Assembly (NCBI GenBank): GCA_019746975.1
Contig: JAIERK010000140.1
Coordinates: forward strand, 1-32,331
Length of the DNA: 32,331 nucleotides
Source of the DNA: Candidatus Obscuribacterales bacterium
GTDB lineage: Bacteria; Cyanobacteriota; Vampirovibrionia; Obscuribacterales; Obscuribacteraceae
Reading direction: 5' to 3'
Shown: positions 1 through 7,970 of the stretch, one piece after another
How the letters are laid out: each line of letters begins with the position of its first letter
Position numbering within the stretch: position 1 is the first letter of the stretch
Program-made: the position numbers and the translations under genes
Notes under the pieces: model-generated
What the model was told of the DNA's origin: nothing
What the model saw: only the letters and a program-made list of their open reading frames with translations
Databases searched by the model: none

Positions 1-324
1 CCGGGGAATCATCGGCGTTATGTGCCTTGGGTCCGTATGGCGAAAGGCGTTGCCTTTTCCAAAGGGTGAGAGAAATCAGGCTCAGTGAGAAGCTCCACGT
101 TCGACTCGGAGTGTATTTCGATATCGAAATGCACTTTTACACCTGCGGAAACCTCGGCTGGACGAGGCGTTGCGCCCTCTTGACGAAAGCGTTTAATGTG
201 ACCAAATTGCCGAAGAAGCCAGGCTCAGCGCAATGCCTATGACAAGGATTGATCGAAAGCTTTCAATCCGTCCAAAACACCTGCATCGCCATGCGTAACC
301 AGCGCGCCTTACCAATATCTGTAT
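1..324. other. Left edge, no supported gene
   Basis: This stretch lies downstream of ubiB. One plus-strand frame is open from the window edge to position 242, but its Cys/Arg-rich translation resembles no family I know and has no ribosome site. It could be the tail of a gene that begins outside the window. The only structure I see is the inverted repeat at 246-269, listed separately. Confidence 0.4.
246..269 (-). terminator. Possible hairpin terminator after ubiB
   Basis: GGATTGA (246-252) pairs perfectly with TCAATCC (263-269) across a 10-nt loop, and the loop itself contains a GAAAGC/GCTTTC-like palindrome. It lies about 55 nt past the ubiB stop in the direction of ubiB transcription. Only a short TTGT follows on that strand, so the U-tract is weak and termination is uncertain. 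Confidence 0.3.
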
Positions 325-1881
325 CTATGAGTTCAAAAGACTGCCGGTGATGCTCGCAGCCGTTTTAAACAACCTGAGGGCGGCATTCCGATTGAAACGA
401 CCGTCGGTGAAAACTTCCTTGATCAAGGCTTGTCTTATCACACGGTTGTTCTTCAACAGGAGCTTGTGTGCAAACGGCATGGCGGCGTCGATGAAATTGA
501 ACTTCGGATTGATCGTCAGCGCCACTCCTTCAAGTGTCAGAAGCGCCCGCATAACGTAGGTAAACTCCGTCGGCAATCTGAAGGGATAGCGATAGCAGAC
601 ATCAGAAAAATCAAACAACATCTGACGGAATCGAACTTTCGTCATTCCCTCTGCAAATCGAGTATCGACGATGGGAGCGAGGTCGGCGCAGAGAGCCTCC
701 CTGTCCACATCGTTGTTCAAGAATCCCATACCGACAAAATCATCCACCAGCGCCCTGTAGTCGCGCTGTGTGACGTGAATCAGAGCATTGACCAGATGCT
801 GTTTCAATTCCGCATCGAGCCTTCCGACCATACCGAAGTCGAATATGCCAATTCTGCCGTCAGGCATGACTCTCATATTGCCAGGGTGCGGATCGGCGTG
901 GAAGAAGCCATCCTCGAGCAACTGGCGCAGGTAGAAAGTGGCACCAATCTTGGTGACCTCCTCACGGCTAATGCCTAACGAATCAAGCGTTTCAACGTCA
1001 GTAATTCTGAATCCATCTACGAATTCAATTGTCAAAACACGCCGTCCAGTTAGTCTCCAGACAATACGCGGAATATATATGCGTTCGAAATTTCTGAAGT
1101 TGCGTCGAAACACATCGGCACTGCGACCTTCGCGAATGTAGTCTATTTCCTCGAAAGTAGTCCGTGCGAACTCTTCACACACGCCGGGCCAATCTGTATG
1201 GCGACAGAGGCTTGGATATTCCATCACCTCATCGGCGACGGCACCAAGGACCTGGACGTCTCGAGCCAGGATTTGGGGCAGTCCAGGTCTCTGGACTTTG
1301 ACGACGACGTCTCGGCCGTCTTTCAAGACAGCTCTATAAGCCTGAGCCAGAGATGCGGCTGCAATCGGTTGGGGATTGAACTCAGTATAAAGGTCTTCCG
1401 GATAGGCACCCAACTCGCGATTGATGATTTCTCGTGCGAGCTCGTGAGGGAATGGGGCGACGCCTTCCTGCAGCTTAGCCAATTCCAGCATCGCTGGTAA
1501 CGGAACGAGGTCGGCTCGAGTGGACAAGGTCTGACCTATCTTAATGAATGTCGGCCCGAGTCGGTGAAGCTGGTCGCAAAGCCAGGCACCCAGCACTCTG
1601 TACTCTTCGTACTCCGCGCTGGACAAAGCCCGCTCTTCGGCATCTGTAGCCAGACCACCCTGCCGCATCCTTTCGAACTCCTGGGCGTGGAATTTCGAAA
1701 AACCTCGGACTGCTTTGATGATGATCCAGACAATTGGAAAAACTCTGAGAGCTTCCTTCGTACCTTGCAAGGCACGAATACGTCGAAAAACTTTCCATGT
1801 TGATATGACCAACTTCTTGACAGTTACGTCGCGGAAAGTATCGCTGATGGGATTTCTGTCTTTGTTTTCTTGGCTGCTCAA
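325..1881 (-). CDS. ubiB: UbiB/ABC1/AarF-family atypical kinase
   Basis: This 518-residue protein belongs to the UbiB (ABC1, ADCK) family of atypical protein-kinase-like ATPases, which support isoprenoid-quinone synthesis and lipid homeostasis at membranes. The family signatures are present in order: KxGQ at K114-Q117, the Ala-rich loop AAAS at 174-177 that replaces the usual Gly loop, the ATP lysine in VVVKVQRPG near 195, the catalytic HADPHPGN at 328-335 and the metal-binding DFG at 348-350. Length is normal. The start is a TTG at 1881 with a modest AGG about 11 nt upstream; I see no better start. It lies 115 bp downstream of rph on the same strand. The family is widespread in cyanobacteria and related lineages, but the true substrate is rarely known, so 'ubiquinone biosynthesis' should not be assumed here. 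Confidence 0.93.
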   Translation of the reverse strand: MSSQENKDRNPISDTFRDVTVKKLVISTWKVFRRIRALQGTKEALRVFPIVWIIIKAVRGFSKFHAQEFERMRQGGLATDAEERALSSAEYEEYRVLGAWLCDQLHRLGPTFIKIGQTLSTRADLVPLPAMLELAKLQEGVAPFPHELAREIINRELGAYPEDLYTEFNPQPIAAASLAQAYRAVLKDGRDVVVKVQRPGLPQILARDVQVLGAVADEVMEYPSLCRHTDWPGVCEEFARTTFEEIDYIREGRSADVFRRNFRNFERIYIPRIVWRLTGRRVLTIEFVDGFRITDVETLDSLGISREEVTKIGATFYLRQLLEDGFFHADPHPGNMRVMPDGRIGIFDFGMVGRLDAELKQHLVNALIHVTQRDYRALVDDFVGMGFLNNDVDREALCADLAPIVDTRFAEGMTKVRFRQMLFDFSDVCYRYPFRLPTEFTYVMRALLTLEGVALTINPKFNFIDAAMPFAHKLLLKNNRVIRQALIKEVFTDGRFNRNAALRLFKTAASITGSLLNS

Positions 1882-1913
1882 GTGAAAGATAACCTGCTTT
1901 TCTCTTGACCACT

Positions 1914-1941
1914 AGTTTAATGGGATATTGTCCGTTGTCAG
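1914..1941 (-). promoter_or_regulatory. Possible sigma-70 promoter of ubiB
   Basis: Read on the minus strand, CTGACA (1936-1941) and TAAACT (1914-1919) are separated by 16 nt, just upstream of the ubiB TTG start. Each hexamer matches the consensus only partly. The match is by eye, and ubiB may instead be read through from rph. Confidence 0.28.
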
Positions 1942-1996
1942 CAGGATGCGTAGATAAATTTATGCTTGGCTTTACACGGATCCCACCAATACTGCG

Positions 1997-2722
1997 TCAG
2001 TACTGATGGACTACTTCATACTGCTTCGAAATTATTTCCTGCACACCCTTGCCGGCAACATTGAGCAAATCCTGAACCTTTTCGGCTGAATAGGGTCCTG
2101 ATTCGGCTGATATCTGCAATTCCAGGATTTTTCCGGATTCCGTAAGAACTATATTGCTGTCCATGTCAGCCTGCGAGTCCTCACTATAGTTCGGGTCCAG
2201 CAAAAGCTGACCCTTGACCTGAGCGACGCTGACCGCAGCCATGTGCTCAGTGAGAGGAAGTTCGTCCCAGATTCCCTCCTTTTGAAGCTTCAACAAAGCA
2301 TCATATAGCGCGAGGAAGCCTCCGCAAATGCTGGCTACTCGCGTTCCACCATCGGCTTGAAAAACGTCGCAGTCAATCGTGATGGTCCTTTCGCCCAGCT
2401 GCCGTCGATCAACGACAGCCCGCAAAGATCTTCCAATCAGACGTTGAATCTCACTGGTTCTACCTGATGGTTGACCTCTCGTCACCTCTCTTTGAGCGCG
2501 AACATGGGTCGAACCAGGTAATAAAGAATATTCAGCCGTGATCCAGCCCTCGCCCTTTCCTATTAAAAAGGCAGGTACACGTTCCTCGATCTTGGCGGTG
2601 GTGAATACCTTCGTATCGCCAAGCTCGACCAACACCGAGCCATCGGCATTCTTCGTAAAATTTCGAGTGAACTTAACCGGTCTGAGCTGATCCCACTGTC
2701 TGTTGTCACGCCGCCGGAACAT
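1997..2722 (-). CDS. rph: Ribonuclease PH
   Basis: RNase PH is a phosphate-dependent 3'-5' exoribonuclease that trims the 3' ends of tRNA precursors, releasing nucleoside diphosphates; it works as a hexamer in the cytoplasm. The 241-residue protein has the normal length (about 238 in E. coli). Diagnostic stretches are the N-terminal RPVKFTRNFT, the phosphate-site Arg region SGRTSEIQRLIGRSLRA and the core ERTITIDCDVFQADGGTR. LDPNYSEDSQADMDSN, with its conserved acidic residues, follows. The ATG at 2722 is preceded by GAGAG. A TATACT-like -10 lies at 2758-2763 on the minus strand, without a clear -35. It is the upstream neighbour of ubiB on the same strand. Confidence 0.96.
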   Translation of the reverse strand: MFRRRDNRQWDQLRPVKFTRNFTKNADGSVLVELGDTKVFTTAKIEERVPAFLIGKGEGWITAEYSLLPGSTHVRAQREVTRGQPSGRTSEIQRLIGRSLRAVVDRRQLGERTITIDCDVFQADGGTRVASICGGFLALYDALLKLQKEGIWDELPLTEHMAAVSVAQVKGQLLLDPNYSEDSQADMDSNIVLTESGKILELQISAESGPYSAEKVQDLLNVAGKGVQEIISKQYEVVHQY

Positions 2723-2808
2723 CGAACTCTCGCTTTCTATGGTAAAGCCAAGACCTTAGTATATCCGCAATTTCGAGCGGCGATTAGAAGTTTCACAAAG
2801 GTTACAGG

Positions 2809-3843
2809 CTAATGTCTCGCGAAACGTAGCCTATTGACTTGTGCCGTTCCTCTCAAGACGAAGCCTTTTCCAGGTTTGACCTTGATGTCGGTGAACTGAA
2901 AGTGGATATCATCGGACTTGGTGCCCCATGAGGATAATCCGTTGACTTTCTTAACAAGCCACTGCGATATCGCCGGAGAGATCTCCTGACCAGCCGTCAT
3001 CAGTTTGGTATCAGTGGCCTCGACCCAACCGTTAGATAGGCCGAGTACGCTTTGTACCTCGATTGGCATCGGCACAGCCATCTCGCCAACACCAACCTTG
3101 GCGTCGAACTTTATATTGACTCGATTCGATTTTCCGAGTACGACCTGACCGTTACTCACAGTCACTCCGATCGACGGCGCGTTGCCACCAAAAAGACCGG
3201 CCAACATGCCCGCCTTTTTCACCGCGGTGGCGGACAAGCGATCGAGAGTGTCGGGAGCATTGACGAACTTGTTCAAGCTCTCCTGACTGATCTCGCAGGT
3301 TACGTCCGCCTGGGTCGGTTGGGTAAACTGCAAAATTTTCTGGTTGAACAAAACGCCCGCATCAAAGCGCATCGAACCTTGAGTGGTGAGCGTTAGTTTG
3401 TCGAATATAAAATCCTGCATGTGCCCACCGGTAACGGCGATATCGAGAGAATTCAAAAGGCCTTCTCGAAGGTCCATGTTGCGAGCGATCAGATGCAGGT
3501 TGTCCACTGAAGCATCAAGGAATTGCGCTGCCTCGAGATCGATTTCTAACTTGCCGAATTTTCCCGAATTAACATCGACAAACGAAATCGGTGGCGCCAC
3601 CATTGGTGCTTGAGCACCGCCAGGTGGTTGACCCTGACCATTCATCAAACGCTGCACCGGCTCCGGTACATTGAAGCCGGGTTGTTGATTTTGCTGTTGA
3701 TACACAGGCTGTTGGAATTCAGGCCTCGCCTGCTGCGCGGAAGCATGCGGCAGCGAGAAAAATCCAGCAGCAACCGTTGCCGTCATGGACGCAATAAATG
3801 CGGTCCGTCGACGCAACATCGACAGACGTCTCAATGTTTTCAT
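2809..3843 (-). CDS. Secreted DUF2993 (LmeA-like) protein
   Basis: This 344-residue exported protein has a signal peptide at about 1-36 (Arg-rich start, hydrophobic core, AxA before QQ). A Gln/Pro-rich linker at about 37-85 leads to a beta-rich C-terminal domain that I read as the DUF2993/LmeA family of lipid-binding lipoprotein-like proteins. Supporting features are the repeated pattern 'DASVDNLHLIARNMDLREG' then 'MQDFIFDKLTLTTQGSM', the polar 'TCEISQESLNKFVN' segment and a terminal 'VLRGTAQVNRLRFARH'. DUF2993 proteins are common in cyanobacteria and actinobacteria; mycobacterial LmeA acts in lipomannan maturation, but the role here is unknown. The ATG is preceded by AAGGA at 7 nt. It lies between the lipoprotein gene and rph on the same strand. 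The domain assignment is from memory of the pattern, not a search. Confidence 0.72.
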   Translation of the reverse strand: MKTLRRLSMLRRRTAFIASMTATVAAGFFSLPHASAQQARPEFQQPVYQQQNQQPGFNVPEPVQRLMNGQGQPPGGAQAPMVAPPISFVDVNSGKFGKLEIDLEAAQFLDASVDNLHLIARNMDLREGLLNSLDIAVTGGHMQDFIFDKLTLTTQGSMRFDAGVLFNQKILQFTQPTQADVTCEISQESLNKFVNAPDTLDRLSATAVKKAGMLAGLFGGNAPSIGVTVSNGQVVLGKSNRVNIKFDAKVGVGEMAVPMPIEVQSVLGLSNGWVEATDTKLMTAGQEISPAISQWLVKKVNGLSSWGTKSDDIHFQFTDIKVKPGKGFVLRGTAQVNRLRFARH

Positions 3844-3927
3844 ACCGAAGTCCTTATAGAAAAGTTTGCTTGCACGAAGCCACGACTCTAATGACAGAAA
3901 ACCAACCGCAATGTTCCTTGCAAAGAC

Positions 3928-3962
3928 AGTCGCTTTTCAGGTTGAAGACCCAAAAAGCGACT
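3928..3962 (-). terminator. Strong hairpin between lipoprotein gene and DUF2993 gene
   Basis: AGTCGCTTTT (3928-3937) and AAAAGCGACT (3953-3962) form a perfect 10-bp inverted repeat. The 15-nt loop can add an inner GGT/ACC pairing. It lies about 48 nt after the lipoprotein stop and about 85 nt before the DUF2993 start. The sequence after it in that direction (GTCTTTGC) is only a weak U-tract, so it may be an attenuating or mRNA-stabilising hairpin rather than a full terminator. Confidence 0.5.
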
Positions 3963-4010
3963 ATCGATTATTTCGTTGGTTATTTACCAATTACAAAGAG
4001 CGCAATGCTC

Positions 4011-4364
4011 TTATTCTCCGCCTTCTGCAGGATCAGCATTTTCAGCTGGCTTGTCGCCTTCGGCCGGCTTGTCGCCTTCGGCTGCGGGCTTATCACCTTC
4101 TGCAGGCTTGTCACCTTCTGCTGCAGGCTTGTCACCTTCTGCTGCAGGCTTGTCACCTTCCGTGGCGGTTGTTGTTTCGGTAGTTGTCGTCGTGGTTGCA
4201 GCGTCAGTGCCGCCGGTGGTGCCAGCTGCTGCATCTGGTGTAGTCGTAGTCGTGGACGTCGTCGAGGTGGAGTCGGTGCCGCCACCGCCGCCACAGGCAG
4301 CCAGGCCCACTACGAGGACGAAGCTGGCTAGCGCTAAAGCTAGAGTATTGTATCTAATAGTCAT
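4011..4364 (-). CDS. Small repeat-containing lipoprotein
   Basis: The product is a 117-residue predicted lipoprotein. A short N-terminal hydrophobic segment ends in the lipobox LAAC, after which a Gly run would follow the lipidated Cys. The mature part is low complexity: a Thr/Ser-rich stretch and then six copies of EGDKPA or EGDKPAA, ending ENADPAEGGE. Such a chain is probably an unfolded, acidic, surface or periplasmic tether; I know no enzymatic family for it. I chose the ATG at 4364, because this start places the lipobox correctly and AAGGAG lies 12 nt upstream. The open frame extends further upstream without a signal-peptide-like start. A clear promoter lies at 4466-4495. Confidence 0.82.
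   Translation of the reverse strand: MTIRYNTLALALASFVLVVGLAACGGGGGTDSTSTTSTTTTTPDAAAGTTGGTDAATTTTTTETTTATEGDKPAAEGDKPAAEGDKPAEGDKPAAEGDKPAEGDKPAENADPAEGGE
4045..4160 (-). repeat. Tandem 18/21-nt repeats in lipoprotein gene
   Basis: Six head-to-tail units encode EGDKPA (18 nt) or EGDKPAA (21 nt). Several units are almost identical at the DNA level, which points to recent slippage or recombination. The copy number is therefore likely to vary between strains. Confidence 0.9.
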
Positions 4365-4704
4365 ATGGTTGACCGTCTCCTTCTTGGACCGAATGAATAA
4401 ATCTTCGACAGCTCGTTTGTATTGCGGAGGCAAAAATAGTAAGTTCTGCCAACGAAACGGCCGCAATTATACAGGCATATTTATCAGTTCGCCAACCACT
4501 TGAAATGAGTAATGTGCCGTATAACTGATAAATTCCATGTTCTTAGAGCTTTACACGAATAATGCCAAGAGACTGATCGCCGACTGCAGGCGAGATCGAA
4601 GGGAAAAACACATGGTGTCGCATTGAAACAAATCATGTCGAACCTAACTGCACCTTGGTTCGGATAAGTACCAACAGCTATTAATTCAACATAAAACAGA
4701 TGCA
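4365..4704. other. Intergenic region between gpmI and lipoprotein gene
   Basis: This 340-bp gap contains the lipoprotein promoter and a 5' untranslated region of roughly 95 nt. A 73-codon minus-strand frame at 4484-4705 starts with GTG overlapping the gpmI stop, but its composition is not protein-like. I see no other gene, tRNA or clear RNA structure. Confidence 0.6.
4466..4495 (-). promoter_or_regulatory. Sigma-70-type promoter of lipoprotein gene
   Basis: On the minus strand, TTGGCG (4490-4495) is followed after 18 nt by a perfect TATAAT (4466-4471). Transcription would begin near 4459 and leave a leader of about 95 nt before the ATG at 4364. This is the best promoter match in the window and implies that the gene is transcribed independently of gpmI. 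Confidence 0.62.
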
Positions 4705-6252
4705 CTATCCGCGTTTGATTAATGAGGTACCGCTCATCTCAACCGGTTTTTCCAAATTCATCAGCTCAAGAATCGTAGGAGCAACATCTGAAAGCGCACC
4801 ATGAGCGAGTCTCGATCCGTTAGCCAATCCGACGGGATCATTTTTTTGAAAACTTGCCACTATAAACGGTACCGGACTAGTTGTGTGAGCAGTGTGAGGT
4901 TCGCCAGTTTTGTAATCGATCATCTGTTCGACATTGCCATGATCCGAAGTTATTAGAAACGATCCGTTGGCCTCTTTCGTGGCCTCCAAAAGTTTGCCGA
5001 ATGCGTCATCAACTGACTGCACAGCCTCAATTGCAGCCTCCATTATGCCAGTGTGACCGACCATGTCCGGATTGGCAAAATTGAGAACAATAAATGGATA
5101 CTGTCCTGACTTAATCGCTTTGACAGCTTCTTCGCAAACTTCAGGAGTTTGCATCTTCGGTGCAAGATCGTAAGTTGCCACCTTCAAGGACGGCACCATT
5201 CGGCGCTCTTCACCGAGCACCGCGGCTTCGCGTCCGCCATTCAGGAAATAAGTGACGTGTGCATACTTCTCGGTTTCTGCGGCGTGAAACTGTCCGAGGC
5301 TATGGCAGGAGAGCAGCTCCGGAAGCGTCTTTGATATATCCTGAGAGGGCAGCGCTTCGTGACTGAATGCGACAGGTAAAGTCAAACTGCCATCGTATTC
5401 GGTTAAACAAACATAATGTATATCCGGCACGGTGATGCGCGCAAAAAAGGAGAAGTCCTTTTGCGTTAAAGCGCGACTGATCTGACGTACGCGATCAGGT
5501 CGGAAGTTGAAGCATATTGCGCTATCTCCCGATCTTATTGGTCGATTGGTGACGATGTACGGTTTGACAAATTCATCGCCCTCATCGCGTCGGTATGCAT
5601 CATCTATTGCATCAACTGCACTGGCAATCGGTCTAGCTTCTCCGAGGACAATAGCTTTCCAGAATTGCTCGACACGCTCCCATCTATTGTCACGATCCAT
5701 GGCGTAATAGCGACCGCAAATCACACCGATCTCGCCTTTGCCGGCAAGCTTTTCGGTGAGTTCACGCAGAAATCGCCGCGCCGACCGCGGAGGCGTGTCT
5801 CTGCCGTCGAGAATTGGATGAACGACGAGATCTTTGATGCCGTTGCGATGCGCAAATTCGATCAGTCCATCAAGATGATCCGGACTGGAATGAACACAGC
5901 CGTCAGAAAGTAGCCCGAACACATGAAGAGCGCCGCCGGTCCGCTTGACGTTTTCGGCTGCGCGAACAAGCACCGGATTGCTGAAGAAGCTCCCATCCAG
6001 AATCGTATTTGAAATCAAAGTCAGCTTTTGCACAACCGAGCGCCCCGCTCCAATCGTCAGGTGTCCGACTTCGGAGTTGCCCATGAGACCTGGAGGTAGA
6101 CCCACAGCAACGCCTGAAGCATCAAGAGTGCTATTGGGATAGTTTTCAAGCAAGTACTTGTAGTTGGGCGTATGCGCATGCGCAATCGAATTACCGCGTT
6201 TTTCCGCAGTCACACCCCAACCATCTAATATAAGTAGAGTTACAGGTCCCAT
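4705..6252 (-). CDS. gpmI: 2,3-bisphosphoglycerate-independent phosphoglycerate mutase
   Basis: This enzyme interconverts 3- and 2-phosphoglycerate in glycolysis and gluconeogenesis through a phosphoserine intermediate, using two Mn ions. The 515-residue length is typical. The metal-binding LLILDGWG (D10), the nucleophilic Ser60 in GLMGNSEVGH, the substrate segment HPILDGRDTPP and the C-terminal metal site SDHGNVEQM are all present, as is the late HTAHTTSPVPF. I take the ATG at 6252 because GAGG lies just upstream and the protein then begins right at the family's first beta strand. A GTG at 6285 would add 11 unconserved residues. It is the first gene of the minus-strand series and is divergent from the histidine kinase gene. 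Confidence 0.96.
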   Translation of the reverse strand: MGPVTLLILDGWGVTAEKRGNSIAHAHTPNYKYLLENYPNSTLDASGVAVGLPPGLMGNSEVGHLTIGAGRSVVQKLTLISNTILDGSFFSNPVLVRAAENVKRTGGALHVFGLLSDGCVHSSPDHLDGLIEFAHRNGIKDLVVHPILDGRDTPPRSARRFLRELTEKLAGKGEIGVICGRYYAMDRDNRWERVEQFWKAIVLGEARPIASAVDAIDDAYRRDEGDEFVKPYIVTNRPIRSGDSAICFNFRPDRVRQISRALTQKDFSFFARITVPDIHYVCLTEYDGSLTLPVAFSHEALPSQDISKTLPELLSCHSLGQFHAAETEKYAHVTYFLNGGREAAVLGEERRMVPSLKVATYDLAPKMQTPEVCEEAVKAIKSGQYPFIVLNFANPDMVGHTGIMEAAIEAVQSVDDAFGKLLEATKEANGSFLITSDHGNVEQMIDYKTGEPHTAHTTSPVPFIVASFQKNDPVGLANGSRLAHGALSDVAPTILELMNLEKPVEMSGTSLIKRG

Positions 6253-6261
6253 CTCATCCTC

Positions 6262-6283
6262 GGTAGCAAGCGCTTGGTAACGC
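6262..6283. repeat. Imperfect inverted repeat before gpmI
   Basis: GGTAGCAAGCG and CGCTTGGTAAC form a 22-bp dyad with 9 of 11 positions paired, centred on the perfect palindrome CAAGCGCTTG. It lies immediately upstream of the chosen gpmI start. A second copy of GGTAGCAAG lies at 6431-6439, in front of the kinase gene. It could be an operator or a leader hairpin. Confidence 0.3.
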
Positions 6284-6414
6284 ACGAACTGGGATTGTAG
6301 CTGACAATTGTCGCGAAGACCTTTTATCGAGCTATATCCTTAAGACTGACTTGAAGAACAAGCTATTTTAGTTTTTCAGAAACACGGCAGTCTCTACGAA
6401 AGCGCTTAAGGTAG

Positions 6415-6420
6415 TACAAT
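6415..6420 (+). promoter_or_regulatory. Possible -10 element for the HK-RR-PhoU operon
   Basis: TACAAT lies 40 nt before the GTG start of the kinase gene, in the divergent gpmI/kinase gap. No good -35 hexamer sits 16-18 nt upstream. I see no clear PHO-box direct repeats in this gap. Confidence 0.3.
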
Positions 6421-6459
6421 CCAGCCAGTTGGTAGCAAGGTTGCAGTTCGCATTATCAA

Positions 6460-7206
6460 GTGAATCAAGACACCAGAGTTAACTCAGCACAGGACGCTCA
6501 GAAATCCCAGGGCGACGCAACGCGAGAGGTCACCCCTCCTCGAGATTCAGACTGGATTGCGGAAGTGTCTCATGAGTTAAGACTGCCTATAGCCAACATC
6601 AAACTGCTTGTCGAGACGCTATTGGAAGGCGCCGCCGATGACCCTTCCACGGCGATGCGCATGCTCGAACGCACACGCCAGGAGGTGGAGCGCCTCGAGG
6701 CTCTGGTTCTTGACCTTATCTCTATTGAGGAAGTAGCTGGCAATCGCGACAACGTGAAGAAGCGTCCCGCACCGCTTGCCGAAGCAGCCCGCTACGCCAA
6801 GGAAAGCGTCGGCAAGGCAGCGGCCAAAAAGAGCATCGTGGTCATAACCGAGATCGAACAGGGCTTTACTGTTAACGCAAATCCGGATCAACTGAATCAG
6901 GTCATGCTCAATCTGGTTGAAAACGCAGTCAAATACACAGCTTCCGGAGGAGAGGTCATTATCAAATCCGGTCCGAAAAGGGGCTGTTTCTCCGTTTCAG
7001 ATAATGGAATCGGCATTCCGGTTAGTGAGATTCCCAAAATCTTCAAACGTTTTTATCGAGTCGATCGTACAAGAGCACCAGGCTCCACAGGGCTCGGGCT
7101 GTCCATAGTAAAACACATCGTCGATCTCCACGGTGCTAAGATAAGCGTGCAGTCGCAGGAGTCCAAAGGCTCCACATTTTATCTTCAGTTTCCCGAGGAC
7201 GGATAA
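6460..7206 (+). CDS. Sensorless PhoR-like histidine kinase
   Basis: This is a 248-residue two-component histidine kinase that would phosphorylate the adjacent response regulator. After a polar N-terminus of about 30 residues comes the HisKA dimerisation domain, with phospho-acceptor His38 in VSHELRLPI. The HATPase domain follows, with the N box around N151-N155, the G1 box DNGIGIP (181-187), the F box FKRFYR and the G2 box GSTGLGLSI. There is no transmembrane segment, PAS, GAF or HAMP domain, so the protein is cytoplasmic and probably senses through a partner. PhoU, encoded two genes downstream, is the obvious candidate. The GTG at 6460 is the only plausible start, because an in-frame stop lies at 6433. 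Typical PhoR proteins are about 430 residues long, with membrane and PAS parts. Confidence 0.93.
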   Translation: MNQDTRVNSAQDAQKSQGDATREVTPPRDSDWIAEVSHELRLPIANIKLLVETLLEGAADDPSTAMRMLERTRQEVERLEALVLDLISIEEVAGNRDNVKKRPAPLAEAARYAKESVGKAAAKKSIVVITEIEQGFTVNANPDQLNQVMLNLVENAVKYTASGGEVIIKSGPKRGCFSVSDNGIGIPVSEIPKIFKRFYRVDRTRAPGSTGLGLSIVKHIVDLHGAKISVQSQESKGSTFYLQFPEDG

Positions 7207-7218
7207 CGAGGAGCGATT

Positions 7219-7938
7219 ATGACAGGCACACCGAAAACCATAATGCTCGTTGACGATGATGGCACCATCATCGAAACGCTCACATACAATCTGAAGAGAC
7301 ATGGCTTCGAGGTGGTTTCATACACTCGTGGAATGGAGGCGTTATCGGCACTGGCCAGCCTGGACACCCTCGACCCATGCTTGCTCGTCCTCGACTGGAT
7401 GTTGCCCGACGTCACTGGTCCGGAAGTTGTGAAATTACTTAGAGAACGCTCTTGCGAAGTGCCGGTTCTGATGCTCACCGGGCGCTCGAATCCAACTGAT
7501 ATTGCCCATGGTCTCTCTTCGGGAGCCGACGATTATCTGGCAAAACCATTCAGCCCCATAGAGTTCATGGCAAGAGTCCAGGCGTTACTTCGTCGCGCCA
7601 AGAAAGACAAAGAGCTGCAAGACAGCAAGATTGCCCTCGGACCACTTTTCCTCGATGAAGGCGCACGAAAGGTAACCTTCAAAGGCCAACCAGTAGATCT
7701 TTCTCCGAAAGAGTTCGCATTGCTTAAAGTTTTGATGATCAATGCTGACAAGACGTTGAGCACAGATGTTTTACTTAATAAAGTCTGGGGGTCGGACTAT
7801 CAAGGTGATGTCAAAACAGTCGCCGTGCACATGCGGTGGCTCAGACAAAAGCTGGAAGAAGATCCTAAGAATCCCCAACTGCTTGAGACCGTGCACAGAT
7901 CCGGTTACAGGCTCAATACACCGGCAACCGCAAATTAG
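7219..7938 (+). CDS. PhoB/OmpR-type response regulator
   Basis: This 239-residue DNA-binding response regulator has an N-terminal receiver domain and a C-terminal winged helix. Receiver landmarks are the acidic VDDD near 11-14, the phospho-acceptor Asp59 in LLVLDWMLPD, Thr87 in LTGRS and Lys109 in LAKPFSP. The winged-helix part covers about 140-235 and includes DLSPKEFALLKVL, the recognition region VKTVAVHMRWLRQKL and the closing hairpin VHRSGYRLN. The ATG is preceded by GAGGAG, and it starts 12 nt after the kinase gene. Position between a PhoR-like kinase and PhoU implies control of phosphate uptake or storage. The target promoters are not visible here. Confidence 0.94.
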   Translation: MTGTPKTIMLVDDDGTIIETLTYNLKRHGFEVVSYTRGMEALSALASLDTLDPCLLVLDWMLPDVTGPEVVKLLRERSCEVPVLMLTGRSNPTDIAHGLSSGADDYLAKPFSPIEFMARVQALLRRAKKDKELQDSKIALGPLFLDEGARKVTFKGQPVDLSPKEFALLKVLMINADKTLSTDVLLNKVWGSDYQGDVKTVAVHMRWLRQKLEEDPKNPQLLETVHRSGYRLNTPATAN

Positions 7939-7970
7939 CATGGATGGTCCATCTTCGACGAGGGAATATT

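Noticed and set aside
95..115. GTTCGACTC resembling a tRNA T-loop
   Set aside because: The flanking five bases on each side do not pair and no acceptor or anticodon stem can be drawn.
4045..4160. Short tandem repeats as a possible CRISPR array
   Set aside because: Units are head-to-tail without unique spacers and encode an in-frame peptide repeat.
3798..4503. Plus-strand Ser/Val/Cys-rich frames opposite the lipoprotein gene
   Set aside because: They are antisense translations of the EGDKPA and Thr repeats. The minus frame has a lipobox, ribosome site and promoter.
4484..4705. 73-codon minus-strand frame after gpmI
   Set aside because: It overlaps the lipoprotein promoter, starts on the gpmI stop with no proper ribosome site and has no protein-like pattern.
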